64,000 bases of DNA from Candidatus Defluviilinea proxima (GTDB lineage Bacteria > Chloroflexota > Anaerolineae > Anaerolineales > Villigracilaceae). Shown here one piece after another: positions 25,781-34,163 of the stretch. Position numbers and translations under genes: made by a program. The notes under the pieces are model-generated. The model did not search any database, had not been told where the DNA came from, and saw only the letters and a list, made by a program, of their open reading frames with translations. The stretch is taken from NCBI GenBank assembly GCA_016721115.1, contig JADKIW010000001.1, positions 511,501 to 575,500 of the forward strand. Direction: 5' to 3'. Position 1 is the stretch's first letter. The number at the start of each line of letters is the position of its first letter.

Positions 25781-26052
25781 TATACTCCCGCCGCTCTCAA
25801 TGGAGAGCAATTTTTGGGAAATTGTTTTGATCACTCTGAACGAACGCCCGAAGTACTCTTGATCGGGCTTTTTTGTTGGGCGGACGAGTCTGCAAAGACG
25901 AGTCCTGATTGGCAAGAAGGAAGTTAAACAGAGTCATCGGAACATCCCGTATTAGTCTTCTAGTCACTAGTCTTGTAGTCCCTTGTCAAAGCCGCTTTTG
26001 CGACTAGTTGACAAGCGACCAGCGGACTAGCAGACTGGGAAAAAGGATAAAG
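25781..26052 (+). promoter_or_regulatory. Promoter and long structured leader of the DEAD-box helicase
   Basis: TATACT at 25781-25786 (extended by TG upstream) would start a transcript near 25793. Hairpin 1, GCTCTC/GAGAGC with loop AATG at 25793-25808, is followed by ATTTTT. Hairpin 2, GCCCGA/TCGGGC at 25846-25868, is followed by six Ts and looks like an intrinsic terminator. The leader then runs through a long imperfect repeat (25960-26037) to AAGGAT and the ATG at 26053. Attenuation of helicase expression is inferred, in line with cold-induced DEAD-box genes. Confidence 0.5.
25960..26037. repeat. AGTCTTGTAGTC-type long imperfect inverted repeat
   Basis: Left units TAGTCTTCTAGTCACTAGTC and CTTGTAGTCCCTTGTCAA pair imperfectly with right units TTGACAAGCGACCAGCGG and ACTAGCAGACT, around a CGCTTTTGCG core. 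It lies directly upstream of the helicase ribosome site. Confidence 0.6.
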
Positions 26053-27729
26053 ATGACAACTGAATTTACTTCCCTAAACCTGCGTGACGAGGTCATGCAG
26101 GCCATTACCGAACTCGGCTATAACGAGCCGACGCCCATTCAAGCGGGCATGATCCCCCTCATGCTCACCGGCGTAGACGTGATCGGCCAGGCCCAAACCG
26201 GCACTGGTAAGACCGCCGCCTTCGCACTCCCCATTCTCAACAACTATCAACCGCAAAGAAATATACAGGCCTTGGTGCTCGCGCCTACGCGTGAACTTGC
26301 CTTGCAGGTTGCTGATTCCATGGTCGAATATGGCAAGCACCTCAAGGTACGCGTGCTGGCTGTGTACGGCGGCCAGGCATATGGTCCACAGATCAGTAGC
26401 ATCAAGCGCGGTGTGGATATTGTCGTAGGAACACCGGGTCGTTTGAACGATCTGCTCGAACGCAAAATCCTGGATCTGAGCCACGTCAAAACCGTTGTGC
26501 TCGATGAAGCCGACGAAATGCTCAACATGGGCTTTCTCGAAGAGGTTGAAAAGATTCTTGCGACGATGCCTGCGGAACGACAGACTGCGCTCTTTAGCGC
26601 CACCTTGCCCCCGCGCATTCGCTCCCTTGCAAACCGCTTCATGCGGGACCCTCAATCTGTCACCATTAAACGAGACAACACCAACGCTTTAGCCATTGAA
26701 CAGCGCTATTATCTCGTTCACGATAGGGACAAGACCAATGCCCTGACACGTCTCTTCGAGATCGAACCGATCAAGAGCGCATTGATCTTTGCCCGCACCC
26801 GCGCAGAGACCGCCACCCTCGCGAACGAACTTGTCGTGCGCGGCATCCCAGCTGAGGCCATTCATGGTGACCTCGACCAGAACGCCCGCGAACGTGTGCT
26901 TGGACGCTTCCGTGCCAATCAACTCAAAGTGTTGGTCGCCACCGATGTGGCCGCGCGCGGACTCGACATTGACGACATCTCACATGTCTTCAACTATCAC
27001 CTACCCGATGACGCTGAAGTGTATATCCATCGCATTGGACGTACAGGCCGCGCAGGGAAAACCGGCGTAGCCATCACATTGCTTTCCCCGAAAGAAAAGC
27101 GCCGCCTGCGTGAAGTGGAAGCGCTCACCAAACAGACCGTGACAAAGATGGAACTTCCCACGATCGGCGAGATCCATCGTCATCGCGAAAAAGAGGTTGT
27201 TGAAAACCTCAAGATCTGGCTTGGTCGCGGACGTTACAAACGCGAGCTTGAAATGGTCCAAGAGTTGATCGAAGCCGGGCACGATCCGTTAAACATCGCC
27301 GCCGCCGCCATCAAGATCGCGCGCGCCGACGAGAAACAACGCCCCATCGACGAAGTGGCCGACGTCAAGGCTGACTTCCCTCGCAAGTCGGAGAAAGAAT
27401 TTGGTCGTGGCTCGAAGCGAGAAACGTTCGGGCGACGCGATATTCCGATCAAGAGCCCCAGCAACAAGCGTCGTGGTGACTCGTCACATGAAGAGGGCAT
27501 GATCCGCTTGAAGATCAATAAAGGCAAGTCGAGCGGAATCCGCCCGAATGATATTGTCGGCACGATCGCTTTTCATGCAAACATCCCGGGGTACACCATC
27601 GGCAAGATCCGCATTGAGGACACGATCACCTTTGTGGACATCCCCGAAGAATTGCTCGATCAGGTGATGACCCATAACGGAAATTACCGTATCGGCAAAG
27701 AAAAGATCAGCCTGACAAAGGCCAAGTAA
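26053..27729 (+). CDS. DEAD-box ATP-dependent RNA helicase with DbpA-type RNA-binding domain
   Basis: The protein has 558 residues from MTTEFTSLNL. All helicase motifs are visible: Q motif PTPIQAGMIP, AQTGTGKT, PTRELA, GTPGR, DEAD at about 152, SAT, and HRIGRTGRAG. The C-terminal 75 residues (GMIRLKINKGKSSGIRPNDIVGTI...) form a DbpA-like RNA-recognition domain. By architecture it belongs with CsdA/DeaD-type helicases for ribosome assembly and cold adaptation. A 23-residue longer reading frame upstream comes from repeat DNA and is rejected because AAGGAT sits before this ATG. Confidence 0.95.
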   Translation: MTTEFTSLNLRDEVMQAITELGYNEPTPIQAGMIPLMLTGVDVIGQAQTGTGKTAAFALPILNNYQPQRNIQALVLAPTRELALQVADSMVEYGKHLKVRVLAVYGGQAYGPQISSIKRGVDIVVGTPGRLNDLLERKILDLSHVKTVVLDEADEMLNMGFLEEVEKILATMPAERQTALFSATLPPRIRSLANRFMRDPQSVTIKRDNTNALAIEQRYYLVHDRDKTNALTRLFEIEPIKSALIFARTRAETATLANELVVRGIPAEAIHGDLDQNARERVLGRFRANQLKVLVATDVAARGLDIDDISHVFNYHLPDDAEVYIHRIGRTGRAGKTGVAITLLSPKEKRRLREVEALTKQTVTKMELPTIGEIHRHREKEVVENLKIWLGRGRYKRELEMVQELIEAGHDPLNIAAAAIKIARADEKQRPIDEVADVKADFPRKSEKEFGRGSKRETFGRRDIPIKSPSNKRRGDSSHEEGMIRLKINKGKSSGIRPNDIVGTIAFHANIPGYTIGKIRIEDTITFVDIPEELLDQVMTHNGNYRIGKEKISLTKAK

Positions 27730-27732
27730 ATC

Positions 27733-27766
27733 AAAATCCCCGAGACATTCATCTCGGGGATTTTTT
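27733..27766. terminator. Terminator after the DEAD-box helicase
   Basis: The stem AATCCCCGAGA/TCTCGGGGATT, with a 6-nt loop and T6 tail, lies directly after the helicase stop and before the convergent ABC permease stop. It serves both strands. Confidence 0.9.
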
Positions 27767-27768
27767 GT

Positions 27769-29340
27769 TTAATTCTGTAGTTGTCTCGCTCTGCCAATGA
27801 AAGCGGCTGCGATCAACATAACGGAAAATGGAATGTAGAACGCAATATAGCCATCGCTGTGTGCGCCGATGTAATCCGTGCCAGGGACGTTGTTCATCGG
27901 TCCGAGATACCACAAAGTAATGTACAGTATCTCGAAGAGTTTGTGACTGTTGCTCCATACACCAGATGCCAGCGCAAAGGATGGAATGAACAGCGCGGCG
28001 GAACACCATGCAAGCAAAGCAACACCGTCACCTGCAAACATCAACTTCAACAAGGCTCCGCTTCCAGCCAATACTGTGACGATAAATCCTGCCAGCCATG
28101 TGGCGGGGAGTTGTCGCATCAGCGGCGCAGCGGAAGAGAAGACCATTTGCTGTGTGTTGTTGGTCATCTCGCGGTTGCCCATGCCAGACCAAATGAGGAC
28201 CGGCCAGACCCATGCCAACGGGAGGATATACGTCCGCACACTTTCGACGGGGCTGACAAGGCTTGCGATGAATAGTCCAGCCGCACCTGCATACCACCAC
28301 CAACGCTGTCCTTTGAGGAGGAGTTTGAGTTCGGAGATGAGAACACGTATGAAAACGAATCCGCTTTGGGATGGAGCTAGAGGAGTCAAATGCGCAGGCT
28401 GAGGCAAAGCTTGAGATGTTGTAGCAACTTGCGGCTTAAGAGTTGAGGCGGTGCTTTTCATCTGCACACTGCGCGGCTTTGCACGTGATGGATCGAAGCG
28501 ATCGAAGAAGAGCGCACCGAGCAACGTTACAAGGATCGCGAGACCGATATAACCAAAACGCATCGCGATCACGGAGGAAGTCCAGTCGATGCCCGTCCAT
28601 GTGAATGTGTCGATGATCGTGGTGTCCATGCCACCGAGCATGAAACTGCCATCGTAATCGGGGAAGACTTGTAAGACTTCGCGCGACATGTCCTCTTTGA
28701 GCAATGCCATGCCAAGCGGCTCGAGCGCGGGATATGTTTTGACAATTGCTGAATCCATCGTGAACGGGATGATCATGACGAACGCAAAGAAATATACGAC
28801 ATTGCCGAAGCCGCCCGATAAGAACGGGATAGCTTCGAACAACACAGCCACAGCAGCAACCATCGCCATGAGCGGTGTGACGATGAACACGAATGGAGGA
28901 AGATAGGTATTGAGATCAACTTGTATGCTTTCGCCGCTGATGAGTTGAATGACGAAACCGAAGATCACGAGGATGACGATCATCGTCATCAAGACCACAA
29001 AGTTGCTGAGCCATTTGCCGAGCATATAGAGTGGGCGTGACATCGGCGTGGTTGCCATGATCTGCCCGACGCCCGTTTCACGGTCACGCGCCACCGAGCC
29101 TTTGACCACATAGAAGCCGAACCAACCGAGAAAGAACGTAGCGATGATGGACATCATGCCAGCGATCCATGCAGAGTTAAACTCGCCACGGTATTGACCG
29201 AGTTGCAGACGCACATTTCCAGCGGCGGTTTGATACCCAAGTAAAACCACCAATCCCAACACGACCAGAAAGCTATAACGACGCACACGTTCTAAAAAAT
29301 CGGCGCGTGCCAAATGGTAGATGATGCGGATCTGTTTCAT
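27769..29340 (-). CDS. ABC-2 type transporter permease
   Basis: The 523-residue membrane protein has about 12 hydrophobic helices in two halves (ABC-2 style). The first half opens with IIYHLARADFLERVRRYSFLVVLGLVVLLGYQ and a large extracytoplasmic loop. A cytoplasmic linker near residues 300-330 contains a TSQALPQPAHLTPLAPSQ-type stretch. The start overlaps the ATPase stop by four bases, so the two are coupled in one operon. It is probably an exporter or lipid/polymer permease; the substrate is unknown. The duplicated halves suggest it may be a natural fusion of two permease units. Confidence 0.85.
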   Translation of the reverse strand: MKQIRIIYHLARADFLERVRRYSFLVVLGLVVLLGYQTAAGNVRLQLGQYRGEFNSAWIAGMMSIIATFFLGWFGFYVVKGSVARDRETGVGQIMATTPMSRPLYMLGKWLSNFVVLMTMIVILVIFGFVIQLISGESIQVDLNTYLPPFVFIVTPLMAMVAAVAVLFEAIPFLSGGFGNVVYFFAFVMIIPFTMDSAIVKTYPALEPLGMALLKEDMSREVLQVFPDYDGSFMLGGMDTTIIDTFTWTGIDWTSSVIAMRFGYIGLAILVTLLGALFFDRFDPSRAKPRSVQMKSTASTLKPQVATTSQALPQPAHLTPLAPSQSGFVFIRVLISELKLLLKGQRWWWYAGAAGLFIASLVSPVESVRTYILPLAWVWPVLIWSGMGNREMTNNTQQMVFSSAAPLMRQLPATWLAGFIVTVLAGSGALLKLMFAGDGVALLAWCSAALFIPSFALASGVWSNSHKLFEILYITLWYLGPMNNVPGTDYIGAHSDGYIAFYIPFSVMLIAAAFIGRARQLQN

Positions 29341-30206
29341 GCATTGCCTCCGATGAAATACAGGTAGGCATCTTCGAGGTTCGGACTCACGCTTCTTGCC
29401 CCCGCCTCAGGCTGATTCGCACTTACCACTCTGACCGCCACCCCATCACTTCTCCTGATCGTCCCGCTGACGATGTGCGTTTGTTTGAGTGTCACGAGTT
29501 CATCACTGGAGACTGTCCACTCCCAGACTTTGCCTTCGAGTTCCTTGAGCAGATTTTCAGGCGCGGACTCACGCAAGAGTTGACCTTTATTCACGAGGGC
29601 GATGTGTGTGGCAGTCGCTTCCACATCTGAAACAATGTGCGTGGATAGGATCACGATTCGTTCGCCCGATAGGTCTGACAGCAAATTTCTAAAGCGGACT
29701 CTCTCTTCGGGGTCGAGGCCCACAGTGGGCTCATCCACGATGAGCAGTTGCGGGTCGTTGAGTAACGCCTGTGCAATTCCGACGCGTTGTTTCATCCCAC
29801 CCGAATAGCCACCAAGCGGACGTTTCGCCGCTTCAACAAGATTCACAACTTGCAACAATTCATCAATTCGTCTTTTCGTTGCCTTTGCGTCCAGCCCCTT
29901 GATCGCCGCCATGTATTCGAGAAACTCAACCGCAGTCAGATTCGGGTACACACCAAAGTCTTGAGGCAAATATCCGAGCACGGCGCGCATCGTATCTGGT
30001 GATTTGACGATGTCCACATCGTTCCACAAGATTTTCCCATCTGTTGGCTTAGTGATGGTCGCCAGCATCCTCATAAACGTGGACTTGCCCGCCCCGTTCG
30101 GTCCAAGCAAGCCGAGAATCCCAGGCTTGATCTCAAGGGAAAAGTCTTTCAATCCCCAAAAGTCACGGCGGTATTGTTTGCCGAGGTTTGTAGTAATTAG
30201 TTTCAT
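29337..30206 (-). CDS. ABC transporter ATP-binding protein
   Basis: This 289-residue ATPase has Walker A GLLGPNGAGKST, Q-loop YLPQDFGVYPNLT, signature YSGGMKQRVGIAQALL, Walker B LLIVDEPTVGLDPEE and switch His in LSTHIV. The C-terminal 70 residues add a small regulatory domain common in ABC-2 exporters. It pairs with the downstream permease through a 4-bp overlap (ATGA). No regulator is adjacent. Confidence 0.93.
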   Translation of the reverse strand: MKLITTNLGKQYRRDFWGLKDFSLEIKPGILGLLGPNGAGKSTFMRMLATITKPTDGKILWNDVDIVKSPDTMRAVLGYLPQDFGVYPNLTAVEFLEYMAAIKGLDAKATKRRIDELLQVVNLVEAAKRPLGGYSGGMKQRVGIAQALLNDPQLLIVDEPTVGLDPEERVRFRNLLSDLSGERIVILSTHIVSDVEATATHIALVNKGQLLRESAPENLLKELEGKVWEWTVSSDELVTLKQTHIVSGTIRRSDGVAVRVVSANQPEAGARSVSPNLEDAYLYFIGGNA

Positions 30207-30327
30207 TGAGCATTCTCCGTAAAAGATATTCGTAGTAGTTAGTTTACGGGAAACATGCCGATACGTTGCCTGTCCGAGTGGCTGGTTTTTACTTTCGAGG
30301 GATCTGCGCTATTTCACAAGATACCTA

Positions 30328-30510
30328 TTATTGCTTCAGCAGTTGACGTATTCTTCTGTTCTGCCAAAAGACAACAGCAATTAGAATCAGCGTGACAATA
30401 GGCCAAATGATGACGAAGACCCACACATTGATCTCTTTGTAGGTGATCCCCAGTATCCCAGCCCAATACACCAACACATCCACACACCAATCGAAGATTT
30501 GATCCATCAT
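30328..30510 (-). CDS. Small one- or two-helix membrane protein
   Basis: The 60-residue protein is unrecognised. Hydrophobic segments VDVLVYWAGILGITY and VWVFVIIWPIVTLILIAVVFW are followed by a basic C-terminus (QNRRIRQLLKQ). GGAG upstream of the first ATG supports it. It may be a small subunit or lipid-associated peptide; it lies just upstream of the ABC operon but separated by ~120 bp. Confidence 0.55.
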   Translation of the reverse strand: MMDQIFDWCVDVLVYWAGILGITYKEINVWVFVIIWPIVTLILIAVVFWQNRRIRQLLKQ

Positions 30511-30599
30511 TATTGATCTCCTTTACAAAGTTGATTAATCAGAGTGTAGACATGTTTCACTTGCAAAGTCTCTCTCGAACTCTCAGGCTTGATAAAGGT

Positions 30600-30628
30600 T
30601 TGACATCTTTTGCTATTTCTTCTAAACT
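30600..30628 (+). promoter_or_regulatory. Sigma-70-type promoter for the SUI1 gene
   Basis: TTGACA at 30600-30605, a 17-bp spacer and TAAACT at 30623-30628 precede the ATG at 30662 by 33 bp. Confidence 0.65.
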
Positions 30629-30661
30629 TCCCACACTTCAAATCAACAATGAGATGAAACA

Positions 30662-31000
30662 ATGAACAAAAACAACGCTCGTACAGTTTGGTCATCCAAT
30701 GACGGAGACCAACGCAAGAAAGAACAACGACCGACAAACACGAAGTCCCTGCCACCCCAGCAACAGACCGCCTACCTGCATCGTGACTCGAAAGGGCGCG
30801 GCGGGAAGTCTGTCACATTGATCAAAAATCTCACGCTTTCAGAAGATGACATGAAGTCTCTGGCAAAGAGGATCAAACAGGATTGCGGCGTGGGTGGGAC
30901 GGTTAAGGATGGAGTGATCGAGATCCAAAGCGAGCAACGGGAAAAGATCGCAGGGATTCTGGAGAAGTTGGGATATAAGATCAAGATCGCAGGTGGTTAA
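30662..31000 (+). CDS. yciH: SUI1/YciH translation-initiation-factor-like protein
   Basis: This 112-residue bacterial homologue of eIF1 shows the C-terminal SUI1 core: DSKGRGGKSVTLIKNLTL, KSLAKRIKQDCGVGGTVKDGVIEIQ and REKIAGILEKLGYKIKIAGG. The N-terminal ~40 residues are charged and disordered. Bacterial YciH binds the small subunit and can affect initiation fidelity under stress (family knowledge). It has its own promoter and a strong terminator, so it is monocistronic. Confidence 0.93.
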   Translation: MNKNNARTVWSSNDGDQRKKEQRPTNTKSLPPQQQTAYLHRDSKGRGGKSVTLIKNLTLSEDDMKSLAKRIKQDCGVGGTVKDGVIEIQSEQREKIAGILEKLGYKIKIAGG

Positions 31001-31003
31001 ATG

Positions 31004-31040
31004 AAAAACTCGGAAGTCTTGAAGACTTCCGAGTTTTTTT
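31004..31040. terminator. Bidirectional terminator between SUI1 and the Lnt-like gene
   Basis: AAAACTCGGAAGTCTT pairs with AAGACTTCCGAGTTTT and a T-run follows on both strands. It lies between convergent genes. Confidence 0.9.
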
Positions 31041-31046
31041 GTTTGT

Positions 31047-32504
31047 CTACTTTTTTCTCGTAAAGAATAAACCTACGAACAACCCAACCAGCCCGATCAA
31101 CATCACGCTACCAACCGCATCGCCAATGGATGGGTACAACGTATCCACAGATCCGATGGGGGTGGTGACCTTTTGCACGTTGGCGAAGCCTGTCGTGTTC
31201 CCACCGAACGAGTCAACGCGGTTATATTCCTTGCCATACGCATCCACGACAATGGATACGCCTTGACCTACCTGACGATAGATGCTCATTCCGTTTTCTA
31301 TGGCTCGGAAAGTAGCCATGCCTGCATGGATGTCTTTCACACCAAGCCAATCTTGTGATGGGACGAAGAGTAAATCCACGTTTTGGGCGCCAGCTTGTTT
31401 GATGATATTCGGGAAGTCGGCATCCCAACAGATAACGGCGCTGAGTTTTCCGTAAGGTGTATCCACAGTTTGCAGAACACCATCGCCTTTGAGTGTGCCT
31501 TCGAATTGGTTGCCGCCGTACTTGATGTGCGTCAGGAGAACTTCGCCGTTCGGGCCCATAATGTGGACCTTGTTCTCGGCAGGCGATTTGCCCAAATCAA
31601 AGGTCGGCAGGACGATGTAGATGTTTTCTTCTTTTGCAATGATGGACACATCGCTCATAAATTGTTCGACTTGATCGCTCATGCCCATCACAGCACCTTC
31701 CTGCAAGCTGACAATGTTCGCGCCATCTTTTGCCAAGGCGCGGATCTGGGTCAACTGTTCCGCATGAAGTTCGTTCAGGGCCTGACGAAAGCCTGCTTCA
31801 TCGTCTTTTAGAAGATTCATCAACTCGGTGAATCTTCCTGATGGGAAAGAGAAGCCAGCAATAACAGCGGTCTGTTCGGGCTGGGGCTTAAGCAGAGTTC
31901 GCCCGAAGCCGAAGAGAAAGACAATAAGGAGCAGGCAGGCTGAAGTGAGTGTGAAGCGGGTGAATTTGAATCCGTTTTCCCAAACATGATTCACAAGCCC
32001 TGCGAACCATCCCATCACAAAGGTGATTCCCCATAATCCTGTAATCGAGGCGAGTTGCATGATGGGAAGGAAACCGCGTTGGGAATAGGCCGCCGCACCG
32101 AATGTTCCAAAGGGACTGCCACTGGAGGAGAAGAAATCCACGGCAGTGTAGGCGATGGGAAAAACGAGGCTAACCCATGCGGCTTTCGGGAAGCGGCGCG
32201 CATAGAGACGATCCACCACATAGGGAAGCAAGCCAATGGGCGTGGTGAGGATAAAAAAGATAGGCTCGGCTACGGGATTGATGAGCGCCATCGCGGTAGC
32301 GCCATTCCATGAGATGATGGTGGGAATGGCAGATGCGAGCCATAACAAAAGAAAGTTGCGACCGGCTTTGTCGCTATCGCGGAAGAAACGGATGACGAAG
32401 ACGGGAGTGATCCACGCCGCGAGCGGGATGTTCCATTTGCCGCCGATGAAGAGGCCGAGAACGATGGCGATTGCGAGCCAGAGGTAGCGCAGGTTTTTGT
32501 TCAT
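31047..32504 (-). CDS. Apolipoprotein N-acyltransferase-like carbon-nitrogen hydrolase
   Basis: The first half (residues 1-220) has about seven or eight transmembrane helices, and the second half is a nitrilase-fold domain. The Glu-Lys-Cys triad appears as SLQEGAV, HIKYGG and VICWDADFP. The architecture equals Lnt, which adds the third acyl chain to lipoproteins, fitting the many lipoproteins in the window. At 485 residues it is near Lnt length. Some Lnt hallmark residues cannot be checked without alignment, so a different amide hydrolase is possible. Function is strongly suggested, not proven. Confidence 0.75.
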   Translation of the reverse strand: MNKNLRYLWLAIAIVLGLFIGGKWNIPLAAWITPVFVIRFFRDSDKAGRNFLLLWLASAIPTIISWNGATAMALINPVAEPIFFILTTPIGLLPYVVDRLYARRFPKAAWVSLVFPIAYTAVDFFSSSGSPFGTFGAAAYSQRGFLPIMQLASITGLWGITFVMGWFAGLVNHVWENGFKFTRFTLTSACLLLIVFLFGFGRTLLKPQPEQTAVIAGFSFPSGRFTELMNLLKDDEAGFRQALNELHAEQLTQIRALAKDGANIVSLQEGAVMGMSDQVEQFMSDVSIIAKEENIYIVLPTFDLGKSPAENKVHIMGPNGEVLLTHIKYGGNQFEGTLKGDGVLQTVDTPYGKLSAVICWDADFPNIIKQAGAQNVDLLFVPSQDWLGVKDIHAGMATFRAIENGMSIYRQVGQGVSIVVDAYGKEYNRVDSFGGNTTGFANVQKVTTPIGSVDTLYPSIGDAVGSVMLIGLVGLFVGLFFTRKK

Positions 32505-32533
32505 GAGGGAGTCTCCTGGTTTGATAATTCGGT

Positions 32534-32667
32534 GGTTGAGTAGCCCTGAGCGGTTGTTGCGGAGGGTGGTTCGAAACCACCAGTAAGTAAAGCAATTCTT
32601 GTAACAAGATTATTTTGGTTATCTGTTGGTTTCGATACGGGCGGAGAAGCACCGCCCTACTCAACCA
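32534..32667. repeat. 134-bp element with TGGTTGAGTAG terminal inverted repeats
   Basis: TGGTTGAGTAG at 32534-32544 and CTACTCAACCA at 32657-32667 are perfect inverted ends. Inside lies the palindrome GGTGGTT-CGA-AACCACC near 32565-32581 and a second GGTTTCGATACGGGCGG / GCCCT region. It carries no gene and resembles MITE- or REP-like miniature elements. Confidence 0.75.
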
Positions 32668-32806
32668 ACGGAATTGCTTTTGATATTTGGAGTTTATTCA
32701 TTCCCCTACCCTCGCACATCGGCCATTCCATGCAGAAACGGCAGTCAGGTGGACATTGTCCAGTTGGACAATAGGCCGCGAGGCCTGGCTACAGTAGAAT
32801 AGGCGC

Positions 32807-34000
32807 ATGGAACAAAACGCAAAGACTGAATCCTTCATTGCCCAACCGTTCTATATCTTCATTTCCATTCTGCTCGGCGCGATCACATTCTTCGGCATCA
32901 GGGAATTATGGATATCGGGTTCGCCTGCAAATGCCGCGCTCCTTCTCACGCTCTTTCTTTTTCACATCGGTCTATTCTGGTCGAACATCCGCAATTTTGA
33001 AAAACCACGCTGGTGGATGTTCTACTATCCCGTCCAGGTTGTGTTGATCCTCGTGATCGTGAACCTGCCGTTCACCAGCGACATCAACCTGACCTTGCTA
33101 GGCTCATCCATTCTGTGCCTGATCGGTGAATCTTTGGGGTTATGGGGCAACACGCGCCGCGCCTTGTATATCGGGCTTTTTCTCTTTGGCTTTATGCTGA
33201 TCATGTTGTATCTGTTGGTGGGGCGCGCACAGTTTCTTTTTGCTGTTGCCAGCATATTGGTCAACGGTGGGTTCATCGTGTTGTTGATGGTGATGTATAA
33301 CCAACAGATCGCCGAACGTCAGAAAGCCGTGGATCTGGCAGAATCACTCGAAAGTGCCAATGCGAAACTTGTCGCTTCTGCCGCGAAGATCGAGTCGCTC
33401 ACACTACAAAATGAACGTCAGCGTATGGCGCGTGAACTGCACGATACGCTCACGCAAGGTGTGGCGGGACACGTCCTGCAATTGGAGGCGGTCAAAGCAC
33501 ACCTCGCCTCGAATCGGATCGAACGGGCCTCTGCCATTGTGGAGCAAGCCATCGTCCGCGCCAGAACGACGCTTGCCGAATCCCGTGCCGCCATTGACGA
33601 CCTGCGCTCCATGCCAACGGACCTCAAAGAAGCTGTCCGTGAAAAGGTGGAACGCTTTCAACAGTCCGCAGGGATTCCGTGTGAGTTGGAGATCACGGTG
33701 AGCGAGAACCAACTTGCCTCGCAAACAACAGAGCACGCCCTAAACATCTTGAGTGAATCGCTGACCAACATCCTGCGTCACGCACAGGCCACACAAGTGC
33801 ATGTAAAGTTCTTCATCCAGAAACAAACCCTCGAACTCGAAATCCGCGATAACGGCGTAGGCTTCGACGTCACACAACAACCGAGCGGACACTACGGCCT
33901 GGTCGGTATGCACGAACGCGCCCGTCTCACAGGCGGAACGCTCGCCATCGAATCAAATCAAAATGGCACGCTCGTTCAATTTGTAGTGGGGAGGTCGTGA
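32807..34000 (+). CDS. NarL-family sensor histidine kinase
   Basis: This 397-residue sensor has about six transmembrane helices in residues 15-165, then a coiled coil. A HisKA_3 dimerisation domain follows with the phospho-acceptor His212 in RQRMARELHDTLTQGVAG. The HATPase domain carries N-box HALNILSESLTNILRHAQA and G1 DNGVGFD. It pairs with the LuxR-type response regulator encoded about 160 bp downstream. The sensor part has no recognised ligand pocket. No Shine-Dalgarno is seen; TAGAAT ends 6 bp before the ATG. Confidence 0.93.
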   Translation: MEQNAKTESFIAQPFYIFISILLGAITFFGIRELWISGSPANAALLLTLFLFHIGLFWSNIRNFEKPRWWMFYYPVQVVLILVIVNLPFTSDINLTLLGSSILCLIGESLGLWGNTRRALYIGLFLFGFMLIMLYLLVGRAQFLFAVASILVNGGFIVLLMVMYNQQIAERQKAVDLAESLESANAKLVASAAKIESLTLQNERQRMARELHDTLTQGVAGHVLQLEAVKAHLASNRIERASAIVEQAIVRARTTLAESRAAIDDLRSMPTDLKEAVREKVERFQQSAGIPCELEITVSENQLASQTTEHALNILSESLTNILRHAQATQVHVKFFIQKQTLELEIRDNGVGFDVTQQPSGHYGLVGMHERARLTGGTLAIESNQNGTLVQFVVGRS

Positions 34001-34051
34001 TGATTTCCAGAAAATCAACCCAGATAAACCAATGTCAAAAAAGCTTTGAAC

Positions 34052-34116
34052 CATGGAGTCACCGAGATACGAAGAAATCAAAAAATCTCTGTGCCTTCGT
34101 GTCTCCGTGGTTAGCC
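34052..34116. repeat. ACGAAGGCACAGAG-type imperfect inverted repeat
   Basis: The left arm CCATGGAGTCACCGAGATAC and the right arm CTCTGTGCCTTCGTGTCTCC, read inverted, are near complements. It fills the gap between the kinase and regulator genes and could be misread as N-terminal extra codons of the regulator. Confidence 0.65.
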
Positions 34117-34163
34117 AAAACACCTCGTCCGAGTTGTGGGAATGTGTTTGTGAGGACTGCCCC

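Noticed and set aside
26008..26052. N-terminal extension of the DEAD-box helicase
   Set aside because: Encoded by AGTC-type repeat DNA; the AAGGAT-supported ATG at 26053 fits the family start.
32374..32664. Minus-strand frame through the TGGTTGAGTAG element
   Set aside because: Encoded by repeat DNA and overlaps the start of the Lnt-like gene; Arg/Pro-rich noise.
34053..34163. N-terminal extension of the response regulator
   Set aside because: It is encoded by the imperfect inverted repeat; the conserved receiver starts at the ATG at 34164 with an upstream GAGG.
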